A stretch of DNA of 64,000 bases from Echinococcus granulosus (lineage: Eukaryota > Platyhelminthes > Cestoda > Cyclophyllidea > Taeniidae), in NCBI RefSeq assembly GCF_000524195.1, contig NW_020170415.1:435155-499154 (forward strand), in the 5' to 3' direction. A program made the translations under genes and the position numbers. Below are positions 47,896 through 58,952 of this stretch, in pieces; the first letter of the stretch is position 1, and each line of letters starts with the position of its first letter. The notes beneath the pieces are model-generated. The model was not told where the DNA came from. It did no database searches and saw only the letters and a list, made by a program, of their open reading frames with translations.

Positions 47896-48331
47896 CAAAG
47901 TATGTTCAAGGTAAACCTCGTTTTGAAAGTATTGCAGAAGGCCGTTCTTCTACTTTTCAAATTGAGACTAACGGAGTTCGGTGAGTGCTGCAGTCTGGTA
48001 CTACCGCAGAATCGGCAGGATCACACATTCAAGGGGACAGGGGCGTACTTAAGACAACGCTCTGGTCACCGTTCTCCCTTTTTTTCAGTTCCCAATGTTG
48101 GCGCAAAGGCTTGCAAATGAACACGATTGGCATATGTTGGGTTGTGTTGACATACGTTGCGACCATGAGTGGTGAGTTCAGACATTCTAAGTTGAAGTTT
48201 TTAACCACTACCCAGCTGAAGTTGCTTATTGCCAACTACAGACAGTGGAGTGCGTCTGCTGAAGCGTCTGTAGTAGAACCCGCGCTTTATGCCTACCGCG
48301 CTTCATCTACTCCCATTACTTCAAATCGCAG

Positions 48332-48495
48332 GGATTTGAATATGTGAAATGCCTGTATGCCAAAGTGGAATGTGAGCTTTGTTGCCTTTTTTGAAATCCT
48401 ATCGCCCTGCCTACCTTTCTACGACCAATCAACTTTCTTGTGGCATAAAAGAGAATGGGTACATTTGTCTTTTCATTTCTACCACCGAGCAAGGG
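48332..48495 (+). repeat. direct repeat, right copy
   Basis: Right-hand partner of 47732..47895 in the same orientation; about four in five bases agree by eye. Confidence 0.75.
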
Positions 48496-49573
48496 CGGAT
48501 TACGTTACTATGTAACGTTCTCATTCGTAAACAAAAAGGATTGTAGGAAAAAAGTGGAGCAGTTGAGTGGTTTTTCGGGTTATAGCCAATCTTGGAATTA
48601 GCTAACAAACAAAAAAACAATGATCGAATTTCTTTTGGCAGTCTATTTAACAGCGCGGGCTCTGCGGTCTTCTCTACACGTCATTAGGGTCGTAAATCTA
48701 CCACCCCAATTTTTTCGCCCGACCTCGCACGCCAGAAATGCGTGACACAATTAGCTAAGAGGAATAAGTTAAACTGAAGAGTAACAGTTGGCGTTATGCT
48801 AAGGCAATAAAACATGTGCTACGATGGACGAGTTTTCTCTGCGGTTCTAGTAGTGAACACTTGAGTCTTCGGTCATATCACCTATTTCACAAATCTTCCT
48901 GCTCCTACTTTCGTTGATAATAAGAGCACCGCTGTGAGGGCCGAATGGGGTAGATGTAGGAGGCTCACGTGGTCAAGCAGATAATTAAAGTAAATTTAAG
49001 TTGTGTTATCAGCCCTTCCTCCTCTTGCTCTGAGAAGCGTCAACGGGTCCTCCGGTTGTGGCAATCTTAAGAAAAATTCCAACCCTGCTTCCTTACTAGC
49101 TTTTATGCGCAGCTTGAGGTAGGGATATTGTAGCAGTCTGATGTGGTATTAATCGCCCTTCGGTTAAAGTGGATCTGGTAACACCACTACCATGTCTTGC
49201 TTCGGAAGTGCTGGGAAACCAGTGGAGTAGGTGGCGCTAGTAGATAATCCTCTTCATGACAGCATTGCTCGGAGTTCTTTTGGAGACCACTGTGAATAGT
49301 TCAATCCCGGTTTCGCTTTTTACCAATCATTATGGGAGACTCCAGAAGGTATGCCAAGTCAATGTGACTTCAATAGCGCTTCTACTGCTGGCCTACAAGG
49401 TTCAGCCATCTCCCTCTCCTTTTACCACTAGAACTTGAAATCGCCTGACTTTTGAAAAGCCTAATTCATCATCATCAAAGATGTTGTAGGATTCATGACA
49501 TGACGTGCAGATTTGAATAGCTAAAAACCACCCACTCCGTCCTTAGAGTCATTGCCAGCTTTACTGAGTAAAC

Positions 49574-49579
49574 TTTATT
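49574..49579 (-). terminator. poly(A) signal, GCNT-like gene
   Basis: TTTATT on the + strand reads AATAAA on the - strand, 95 bases past the stop at 49674: well placed for the 3' end of the transcript. Confidence 0.45.
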
Positions 49580-49673
49580 TAAAATTATAACTTTTCCCTA
49601 TACAAAATTAGCATGAGACGGAGGTGCTCGAGGGAAAGGCGATGGTGGAGGGAGATAAGGTGAGATTAGAAAA

Positions 49674-50017
49674 TCAGCCAACCTTCCCTTTTTGCTGATT
49701 AGCTTTCGACAATTGGTACCGTACCTGGGGAAGATTACGGAAGTAGTTGAGGTTGGTAACATTCTGATCAGCGTGGCGGTAGTACCATTCCTGCCAGTTG
49801 TAGAACCACTGCTCCGTCACATCCAGCACAGGAGCGTTGATGTGCATGACGAATTTATTTACAAAGAGATGGGGAGAGTCTGGTGTAAAGAGGGGCTGCA
49901 TACCGTAGAGATCGAAGATGCAGACAGAGTGGCGCCACACTCCACTGCACTCCTCCGGAAAGAAGTGCTTCCACCGATTCACATAGAAGCCGCCGTTGCG
50001 GTAGACATTGTCTCCAT
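49674..50017 (-). CDS. GCNT-like exon 4: C-terminal part
   Basis: I chose the acceptor TTGACACAG ending at 50018 because its leading AT completes the phase-1 codon (Tyr). The frame is open further upstream but out of splice context. It encodes GGFYVNRWKHFFPEECSGVW, RHSVCIFDLYGM and SPHLFVNKF, then a longer, hydrophilic end than in vertebrates, stopping at TGA 49674. An internal GTACGG after NLPQ could be a donor for a further exon, but none was seen. Confidence 0.9.
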
Positions 50018-53000
50018 CTGTGTCAACATCAAAAACGACGTTAATAGAGCCTCTCAGTTTCTTGGTATCAAGTCTCGGGATGGTATTCTTTATCACTTAC
50101 TCTTTCTAATATTTAATTTACCAATTTGTCAAATTGGTTGAAGGGGCTCAAGTGTGGCTACTCTTTCCGTCATCTTGAAGATTAGATTCAATTCACTTTG
50201 CAACTTAATCTCACCAACACCTTCTCAGCCTGTGTTTTTTTGACTCGACACACTGGGGCGTGAATAGGTCTAAAAGTGCCGTGCTTAAAATTATTTCTGT
50301 GGCTGTAACGAATCAAAATTTAGAAATATTTTTGCCCTCTCCAAACCTTCAAAGCCTCCTTATCAACGAAGCAACACGAAATTGTGTAAAGACTACTCTA
50401 TAACTAGTTATGCAAACCTCCAGAGATCATTATGGATAACAAGTGGTCCAAAAGCAATTGCCGTTGAGGTAATTGGTATGTCTATTCAAAAAAGTATGGT
50501 TTAGGCTCAAAGATGTGCTAAAAACATGGTCGTAAATGAGCTCCCACTTGGAAGATGTTGGTTGGGGAGGTGAAGCTGAAGGAGATATTAAACATGGATT
50601 CATTCCAAGCCATCACCTATTTCAAAGAGAGAACACCTGGAGCCACTCTCTCACCAGTGTTCAAAGACTCGGTGACAAACAGCCCACCTGAGTTTTGACC
50701 GATGCTGTGGGTAATTATGGAGCCGAAGAAACCCCACCTACCCCTAACTATGCATAAAGTGGTTGTACTCCAGTCATGTGGATTTTACTGGCATCTCTTA
50801 ACCAAATGTACTTTTCGGCACCAGAGAACTACATGTTATGGGTGGATGGTAAATTGACTGAAGATCAGATGAAAGTAGAAATTGTTGAAATGATGGATAA
50901 GTGTGCTCCAAATATGCTTGAATCAATCTGGCACACCCAACATCTGACCTGGGACCAAAGCAGTTGAAAATGACGAGCTGTTACGCCTTCAGCTACGTGC
51001 TGTAGGAACTGGTAATATGAGAGGGTTGAAACCATGGTGGTAGTAAAACCCTACTTAGTTCTTTTTTATGATAATTTGAGTTGGGATTGCGGCAGATAAA
51101 GACGAAGCGAAGTTGTAGCTGGAGAGATTTGCGAACATATTAGCCGTGAAATACTCATTACCACTGTATGAAGCTACAAATCACAAAATGAAAGTATTAG
51201 CATTTGCAGAAGGCAATTGACTCTTTCATTTCGAACAGCGGTGAGGCAGTAGCAAAATACTCTAGCAGTGGATAACAAATAAGCCCTAAGTTGGAACCAA
51301 AGGAGTGATAGTGATGATCTGCAACGTCATCAAATGAATAATAATTTACCAAATTGTGGAGAAAAGGAAAGATGACTTACAGGGGAAGTTGCCGGGGGCA
51401 TTAAGGATGGCGTTGTGGTTGACGGTGGAGAAGAGGGCTTCGTCGGGAATACCGACCTCAGGGAGGTAGTCGAGGAGGTCCTTCACCCGTTGGTCGGTAA
51501 AGAGGAAGTTGATGAAATCCCACGTCACCACCACGTGTACAGCACCCTTGTACATCTGCAATCCGTGCGGCGGGTCACGCCATGCTCGACGCACGTAGAA
51601 GAACCTGTGTAGAAAGCGGAGGAGGATGAATGCAGCTTTAGGACTGACTTCACTCCACCCTAAAATAGTACTTTGTAAACTGGTTTGAAATAAATAATGC
51701 TTTCTAAAGTAGGCCATTGACGAAGTAAGATCCTCTCTGCCACCCAATTGATGAAACAACGGTGTAGAAAGACAAGTGGTCACCCCATTTCTATCCTTCT
51801 TTAATTTTCCAACTATCCATTTGATCGTATCCATAATCAGGAGAAGGTGATAACCGCATTGATCAGTAATAGGGTTATACGAGGATCAGAATAATGATGA
51901 GGCTGTACTTTCCCACCTCCAGCCCTAGCTAAAGTGGGTGCCTTTACACAAGTGGGTCCTGTATGGACTTGTAAAAATTTAGCTTTTATCTGATTTATCC
52001 ATTGGAAGACATTTCCCTTTAGAGTTGTATTGGGTCGTGTTGACAGACCTCAGCCTCAAGTCCATTTTCAGTGCAACCAAACATAGAGCAAGCACACACC
52101 TCTGGAAATTGAGTGATGCGTGCACTTGAAGTGTGCGACAGGATCGTCCGGAGATGACTGCTTGTATGTCTTTCTGCTTGGCGAACGTTGAAATACAAAA
52201 CAAAAGCACAAAAAGTTTCTCATCCCAAGTCAGTCAGTCTGTTGGGTCGGGTCGACACATGCGGAAATTTGGGTGATGGCTGACGACGATGACAGCTGGC
52301 TGTAGACCCAGTGCATAAAACAGCATATTCCAGGGGCGTATTTAAGGGAATTTGTTCAATAGACTGCTCACTTGATGGAGCTTGGTCTACTAATGGCTAA
52401 TAAACTGATGTTCACATGTCCTTTTCGTCTGTCGTCTCGATAATGCGATTCCGGTCATCTATCCGTGTAGGGACTGGGATACAACTAGATCAGAGCACAG
52501 ACAGTTCATTTTTTGCCAGAAATGTCACTAGTAGAGACCAGTTTTTGAGGTGTTGATGGATAAGTTTCACAGCCTTCTATCACCAATGTTCTTGAAAAAC
52601 CAAAAAAATCAACAGCATTTCTGGCCAAATTGATCAATTTATAATACAAGTTTAAACATTATCAATCGCAATTTTTCGCGTAGATTTATTTCCTGAATAA
52701 GATCCAAATGATAGCAGTGACCTCCGTAATCTGCAACTGCAAGGAATGAAATGAATAATTTGGATAGAAAGGTGGGAGTTGCGGAGACTTCAACAATTTG
52801 CATATTCTGTCCTACCACTGGTGACGCATTTAGAATGCTAGACACAAAGAGCTGACGTCAGGTCATCTGATTACTCACGGTAGTAGTGATGTACTTTGTT
52901 CACTTATCGCTTTGTTTTAGCTCAGACTTAGGTGCACGGGTTCTGGTCTTCCGCTGGACTGCATGTCAGCCGGGACACACCAGTAACGCCTCCAGTCCCT

Positions 53001-56000
53001 CCGTACTTCGGCAATGCATTTCCTCCCCTAGTAGTATTTTGACTTCTTTCTTCTTTAGGAAAATCTCGGGGAGCTACATTCCTGGATGATAAGCCCTAAC
53101 GTGGTTGAAAAAGGGCAGGTGTTGCTGGTGGAAGAATCCATAATCACCCTTAACAGAAGGGTTGAAATTGATGTTCACATTTGGCAACTACCCCAGTGCC
53201 GTGTTCTGCAAGAATGTAGTTAACAGCTGAAGCGGCAGTAGCCATGGCTGTGAAACATCCGAAAAAGTTCGTAATGGAGCTGTCTATGATACCTGCATGA
53301 AGATGTCAATGAAGCGAACCCAGGTAGGCATGGCTGGGCAGCACTGAAATGAGAACCAAGTAGCAAGAAGGAACAGAGGCAAGACCTCATCCCCGCAAAA
53401 CTATTTAAACTAGTATTTTATTAAATGACTATTCATACGTCTAGCTATGATAAGATCGGTTGCATTATTCCGTCTATTTTTGTGCTTGCCTAGTTACAAT
53501 GGCGAGATTTTAGACTAGAAGAGCAGAATTTTCATATATTTCACCACAGCAGTTGCTGATGACAGACGCTTTTACACGAAGTTGTGCAGGCCTTGTTTTT
53601 GCATAAAAAAGTCATCAACTCATTAGGAAAGAATAAACATTTTGAATCGGGCTAAACCCTCCTCTCACTCTCGCCTTAATCCAATGTGGTGTTCTATCCA
53701 CCTACTGCTTTGTAAGGGAGACCTCGATGTGGCCAGGAAACTGGCCGTAAGGTCAACATTGAGGACAAGATGCCAATTTGCTGATGGCGAATCCAAACAA
53801 AAGACCGGTCGAAAGACCAGCACAATCCCCACTTCCTAAATTTGCACTCTACTGACACGGAAGACTATTTCCGGTTTTGTTTCACGAAGTTACAGGGTGG
53901 ACTTCATCCTAGGGACAAGAAACTGCAGGGGACAACTTTAATTATTGTCATTATAAGCACTAACAGTCGCAATATGTAAGCTTTCTTATTGTAACAGTTA
54001 AAACGATTGACACTAGTTCATCTATCCGAGGTCTTAAAAATAAAAATCGCCGACTGTCTTCGAAATGTGTCTAACATATTTCGTCTGTTTGGTCAAATCT
54101 TCACTGAGTTTTGCGAAGACTTAAGGGACCGTCTTTTTACTTCTGCTGGGGGGCATGGTCTCCGGGACATGCCAGCAGTATTTATGTATGCCGACATCAC
54201 ATATTCCACCATAGTATTACGTCTTCTCTTGCCTTCAGGTAAGTCCCGGGGTGCTGCATTGGTGCATTCCTTGTTTTTAACAAAGTTCCTATTTATAACT
54301 CTTAAGTTTAATTTGATGGATTGCATGAGTCCTAAGAAAGAGTCATTAAAATCTACTCCACTACCTATTTTGATAATTAAAACAAGCATCTCAGTGGGAG
54401 AAAATAAGATCATTCTTGCTTTTGCCTTCTAAAATATGGTAACACGCCTACCATCGGAGCAGGTGTAAAAACAGACACTAGAAAAAAATTGATAGTCAGG
54501 GGGGGGGCACGTGATCTCCCCTTTTACAATTATCAAATTATCACATTATTATCATTTTCTAGCAATAACTTCCGCTATTCACCTTCGAAGAGCCTTTCCT
54601 AAATATTTTATTGCCTCAATCGTCCGAACATCGGTGGGTTTTGCAAATTGACGAATCGTGAGTGAAATGCTCATTCAGAGGTTGTTAGGGCAAAGCTCTT
54701 TCAACAGCATTTGTACTAATGAAGGGTCTTCGCCTTTTGTCTGACAGCTTCGTGAACTCATTTCCTTCAGCTTCAGTTAAAGTGGTCTTTCATCCATTAA
54801 ATCAGTAAATCAAGGAATTTTAACTCACTTTTCCTGTTGAATGAGGTTAGCATTGTTGAGAACATTCAGAATTCGAGTCAACTCCAGGTTATTCTTCAGT
54901 GGGAACTCCTGTCCAGTGAGATTGATGAGATACTTCCATGGTGGTGCTTTAGACTCGGGCTTCTTCTTCTTCGGCAGCTGCCAGAGAGCTCGCATGCAAG
55001 CCAGATCGGCCTCCAGCACTGACATATAGGAGTGGTAGACGGAGATAGAGGATATGAAGAATATGTTTGCCGAGACCTCTGGTGGGATGCATACAGAGAT
55101 CTTGCGAATCAACCACTTTTTGTAGAGCTCAGGACTCTTCTTGTCGAAGTGGATGCAATAGTAGTTTTGAGGTCGGTAAATTGAGCGTAGGAGTCGCCAA
55201 ACCTGATGGGAAACATCCGTATACCATCAATCTTGACTGACAGCCCAACTTAAAGCTTTTAATTGTAGGACAGAAACTAATTTCACGCATTTGATTTTCA
55301 TAAGCCACTCGCATAGCTATTGAGAAATCTAAAAGAGGCTGAAGCAGTGTCCACGAAAAGTTACGCCATCTCCATAGTGTTTCCGATTTTGCATCCCCTT
55401 TAAGTAAAAATCAAGTGGAACTCTTCATAAAAGACGAATGTTTTAAGTGGTCAAATAAACTCAGAGGAGGTTTTGGCTGTTTCAGCAAGGCTGCCTCTCC
55501 TTCAGCAACGAGCGAGACGCTGGAATTGAGGTCAGAACTCTCTCATGATCGTGTTTTCATCAAAGTTGACTTACCTAGCTCTCCCAATATAAGCGTCAAC
55601 TACCAATATATTTGAAATTCGTACATGTCAGTCTGTTTACTTCCTCCTTTTCGCGATAGAATGTCATTTGATTTCTTGCCCTGGTGAATGTCTCCCATAG
55701 CATCCAGCTCTCGACATGAGTGAACACGCTCATACGCACAGATAGGCGCCTAAGGTGATGAAAACCGTCAGGTTAATGTTTTTGACGCGAAAACGGGGTG
55801 AGTCAGAAGGTCACGGAAGATGCACTTCAGGTCAGAGCTCCCTCCTGAAGAGCTCGTTTGTGACCAAAGCAGCATTTGGTGAACCACCAGTAGGCGAGTG
55901 TGCGAACCGATGATGTGGGCACACTTTTAATGGGCTGTGATAATAGTCTAATGTTCCCAAAAATGATTTTCCGGTATGGCCTACTGATTGTGCTTCTTGG

Positions 56001-58952
56001 CTCATTTTGACTTTATGAGCAAGTTTTTACCAGAATCCAAAAGAAGAGTTATGAACATCCTACGCCTTGTTATAACGGAAAGACAACCCGGGAATCCAAT
56101 AGCCGCATCTCGTTCGCGTGAGCGTAGCCCCGGGTCACCATGGTAAGGTGATGTGACCCTATTTGTGTAGCAATACATGACCTCTAGGCAAACAGTTGAG
56201 TTGCACAGTAACCGATGGGTCGGAATGTGTGATGCCGTGTCTTCATTATATACTACAATTGTTCCACAGTTTCAACGAGAACATAAAAGAAATTAATTAG
56301 GCAGATGAGGATAGAGCGTTGTTCACTTTGTACCTCGGGTTGGTTAAAAAAATTGGGAAAGACAAAATGATGTTTGCTGTAATCGTATATTTATTCACAT
56401 GATTTCCAGGGTCTCTGTGATTCGGACCACCACGTAAGTACAGTCCAACAAGTCCTTACAAAAACGCCTTGTAATGCCCCTATGGAAGACTTCAGCGCTT
56501 CTACTTCTGCAAACCAACTAGGTCAAAGCTATACTTTACTTCCTTTCTTTTATAATTCAAATGACCTAGAAGGAGAAGCGGCTCACTCAATATGCAGTGT
56601 GATCTTGGACTTTGGACTTGTTGAGATCAATGTGACTCGGAATCCAGGTAAACTAAGACAAATGTATGCACTGATATTGAATGGGACAAGCCTGAAGCAA
56701 AGTCAGGAGCAAAAACCCGGTTTTGTACGGGATTCTTTCATTACATAGCGTTTTCTTTTGTCGAGAATAAGACAGTAAGAGTAATTATGCGTATTGTTGG
56801 CCAAGTACCATCTTCAAAGGTCGCGGATGCTCCCTCACAGGAAAAAACGACGGAGGACTTTTGTACCAAACATGTCATACTTCATTTGGGAGCGGAATAA
56901 GGAATCTCAATGTTTAAAAATATTAGCACATGGAGATACACTCATGGTCGCTGCTACCATCTCGAATAGGATTGGACGAGAATTTACTTGTTTAACTCTT
57001 CATTTTGGTTTCGCGGGACACTTAAACTTCCGCTTCGGTACTTCTAATGGATGGCATTGCCTTCGGATCATGCCAGTAGCCCCCAGCCCTTCTGCACCTC
57101 GGCAATGCATATTCTACTCCGGTATCACATCCCCTTTCGTCTTCAGGGAAGTCCTCGGGCCCCTACAGCTATGTCGTGGAGGCTGCGAGACTAAATCGGT
57201 TAAGATTTGCCATACTTTAGAACAAATTACTGTGGAGTGTGGTCAGTGAACGTAGTAAAATTGAGTGCAAAGATCTCAAAAGCGCACAGCAATCACAATT
57301 TCAGTGTGCGCGTGATTTCAGGGCATCTTAATGTAGAATAATTCAAAATTCCGCGCACTCAAGAACAAGTCATAGGGCTAAAAGAAAGTGTATTTTAATC
57401 AATCGAGGGAGTCCACTAAAACGATTCCGTTATCAATCACGGAGTGACTTTAAACTTCTACTATACTTTAAAGCTTGAAGATCCATTCCTCATAACTTTA
57501 ATATTATGTGAGAAAGTATTTCCCCTTTTTGAAAAAGCGTTAACCTAACCAATCTACAAATAAGCACAAGCATCAAATGAAATGCAAGTGTAAGAAGTCG
57601 AGATTTTATATCGCAATAGAATAGCCGGTGGCCTTTGTTCAGCGGCAGCATCCTCATCTTATGGCCTCCTGACTGATAGCACCAATAATAACTTCAAAGG
57701 CCATAAGCTTGTTGACGTTTCAGATTAGCTAATTTTCTGGCACAGATGAGTGAGAGACCTCAAAAAAAGCCATACCTAAACTGTGATACTGTTAGAGATC
57801 TGCACATCAATAGTGGTCGTAGATTATTCTATGATTTAGATTTTATTCATCCATAATTAATGAGAGGTAAATGAGTCTCCAGCTGGATCATTTGTGGGAG
57901 TTACACCCCGTTAATAAACACTCAACTGTGGTGAACGAGAGCAGGTAGGAGGAAGGCGGACTTTAAACTTCAGCTAAATGCCACCCCTTACACATCACAC
58001 ACTCGCCATTCCACACTGCTGCCAAACAGCCAAAATCGCGAAAAGTAAGTCATTCTGTTTGTGTGATTCAGCAGCCTGGCTGCGATATTCCCTGGGGTAT
58101 CGATAGCGTCACCCACTCATCGCCCGCGTTTTTTAAAAAATACCTTCAGGTGTAAACTTCGTGAGAAATAATTAGGGTTCTACGTGAGCGACCACGGCAA
58201 CTATCTACCATATTTTCAAAACGTCACGTTCAAAAAATTGTAAAGGCAGTTAAAAATGCATGTTTTTGCGTCAGTTTCGCCTTTAAATTCTAAAAGTTGT
58301 ACCGCCTACTACCCGCCAATCAGAGCTAGAGAAGGGGTTGCTTACATAACCACCGACAGTTTACGAAAACCTAGTGAACCAATTGAAAGGGGGGAAGTCT
58401 ACTGAAAGAAAAGCGCATCATGGACTCATCGACTTCTTTCGAAATGGCATGGAGAAACCATATACACCAAATTCCATTCGTAAAATATGATTATATTTAA
58501 TTCATAATCCCAAAAGGTTGCAATTTTTCAATTCCAGTTGCTGAAAGTACAGCATTAATGCAAATGGACGGTACCAAAGCTAACGGCATGATTTTAACTA
58601 GGCACATGCATGAGAGATACTTAAACGTACATTGCCAATTACTTACTTGGTCAGGTCTTTCGAACGCCATTATAGTATAGGCCAGGGGAAATTCCTCCTC
58701 CTCTTTCAAAATGCGTTGCCATGGCTTTGGCCCCGTCCTATTGGGAGTAAACCACCAGCTATTGCTTTCGCAGACATGCGGACTACCGGCAACACTGGGA
58801 GAAGTAAATTTCGACGAAAGGTAGGCGAAGACGTAGGCTTTTAGGCGGTGCTCGTAGGTTAAATGTGCCAAATCGATCACCACCAGAGCCAGGAGGGCCA
58901 GCTTCAAAAGCAGCCCGACGGCCCGACCGAAGCAAACCACTTGTCGCCGCAT
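49674..58952 (-). CDS. core-2/I-branching beta-1,6-N-acetylglucosaminyltransferase (GT14), 4 exons
   Basis: Golgi type II glycosyltransferase that would add GlcNAc in beta-1,6 linkage to branch O-glycans (CAZy GT14, Branch domain). Exons in transcript order: 58647..58952, 54829..55202, 51381..51604, 49674..50017; phases 0, 2, 1 all agree and ends are GT/AG. About 415 residues, against 400-440 for the family. Short cytoplasmic tail, signal anchor at about residues 11-28, then FPLAYTIMAF, YRPQNYYCIHFDKKS, WKYLINLTGQEFPLK, HGLQMYKGAVHVVV, GIPDEALFSTV (Glu at the catalytic-base position), CSGVWRHSVCIF and HLFVNKF, all in family order. Core-2 versus I-branching specificity cannot be told. Odd: about 20 residues shorter than vertebrate enzymes between exons 2 and 3, so a small exon may be missing. 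GT14 xylosyltransferase was considered; the length and C-terminal motifs favour GCNT. Confidence 0.92.
50018..51380 (-). other. GCNT-like intron 3 (1.4 kb)
   Basis: GT..AG ends, phase 1. It holds a small + strand open frame (50776..50967) of unknown meaning; no exon recognised. Confidence 0.75.
51381..51604 (-). CDS. GCNT-like exon 3: catalytic Glu region
   Basis: The acceptor TTTCTACACAG precedes a G that completes Lys, then FFYVRRAWRDPPHGLQMYKG, VVTWDFINFLFTD and LPEVGIPDEALFSTVNH. The Glu of PDEALF aligns with the catalytic Glu in SPDEYLWAT of vertebrate enzymes. Donor GTAAGT in phase 1. Confidence 0.92.
52069..52250 (+). repeat. dispersed repeat, related to 10976..11150
   Basis: Same block order as the partner: ACACCTCTGGAAATTGA, GACAGGATCG, TGTATGTCTTTCTGCTTGG, CGAACGTTGAAATACAAAAC, AGTCAGTCAG. 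Both lie in introns of - strand genes. Confidence 0.6.
52890..53430 (+). mobile_element. truncated A-B element (5' part)
   Basis: A unit about 52890..53078, starting TGTACTTTG and ending GGAGCTACA. B follows with AGAAGGGTTGAAATTGATG, GGTAGGCATGGCTGGGCAGC and ATTTTATTAAATGACT, then stops before the right A. Confidence 0.55.
54084..54258 (+). mobile_element. solo A unit
   Basis: CTTAAGGGACCGTCTTTTTA, GGCATGGTCTCCGGGACATG, ATATTCCACCATAGTATTAC and the end GGGGTGCTGCA follow the A consensus. No B adjoins. Confidence 0.5.
54499..54507 (+). repeat. G9 homopolymer
   Basis: A run of about nine G in AT-rich intron; the length may be an assembly error. Confidence 0.7.
54829..55202 (-). CDS. GCNT-like exon 2: nucleotide-sugar binding part of catalytic domain
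   Basis: The acceptor CCCATCAG precedes VWRLLRSIYRPQNYYCIHFD. NIFFISSISVYHSYMSVLEA, DLACMRAL and WKYLINLTGQEFPLKNNLE follow, the hallmark core of the Branch domain. Donor GTGAGT after two bases of a Lys codon (phase 2). Confidence 0.93.
55203..58646 (-). other. GCNT-like intron 1 (3.4 kb)
   Basis: GT..AG ends, phase 0. Contains a solo A unit (56981..57167). No exon recognised. Confidence 0.75.
56981..57167 (+). mobile_element. solo A unit
   Basis: TTGTTTAACTCTTCATTTTG, GATGGCATTGCCTTCGGATC, CCCCCAGCCCTTCTGCAC and an end CCCCTACA give one of the best-kept A copies. No B on either side. Confidence 0.55.
58647..58952 (-). CDS. GCNT-like exon 1: signal anchor and stem
   Basis: The start is the ATG at 58952, with an in-frame TAG 21 bases upstream. 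MRRQVVCFGRAVG is followed by the hydrophobic LLLKLALLALVVIDLA. Stem residues include PHVCESNSWWF and an NRT sequon; the domain starts at EEFPLAYTIMAFERPDQ. The donor GTAAGT follows Gln, phase 0. Confidence 0.92.

Larger units (their letters stand above)
43092..49673. other. intergenic region between ADAM10-like start and GCNT-like 3' end
   Basis: Holds solo A units (44009..44201; 45097..45282 reversed), A-B-A copy 4 (45512..46542), A fragments at 46795..46995 and a direct repeat pair (47732..47895 and 48332..48495). The ADAM10 promoter should lie near 43.1-43.5 kb; no TATA box or other clear element was seen. Confidence 0.6.
51605..54828 (-). other. GCNT-like intron 2 (3.2 kb)
   Basis: GT..AG ends, phase 2. 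Contains the repeat 52069..52250, a truncated A-B element (52890..53430) and a solo A unit (54084..54258). A missing small exon could lie here, but I could not find it. Confidence 0.7.

Noticed and set aside
47731..48120. 129-residue + strand open frame
   Set aside because: It runs through the left direct-repeat unit, and its reading frame is not kept in the right unit.
50776..50967. Small + strand frame with MLWVDGKLTEDQMKVEI
   Set aside because: Looks somewhat protein-like, but no start context, splice sites or homology could be recognised; may be a decayed repeat.
49674..58952. Xylosyltransferase (also GT14) as the identity of the - strand transferase
   Set aside because: The protein is about 415 residues, without the long C-terminal domain of xylosyltransferases, and has GCNT C-terminal motifs (CSGVWRHSVCIF, HLFVNKF).
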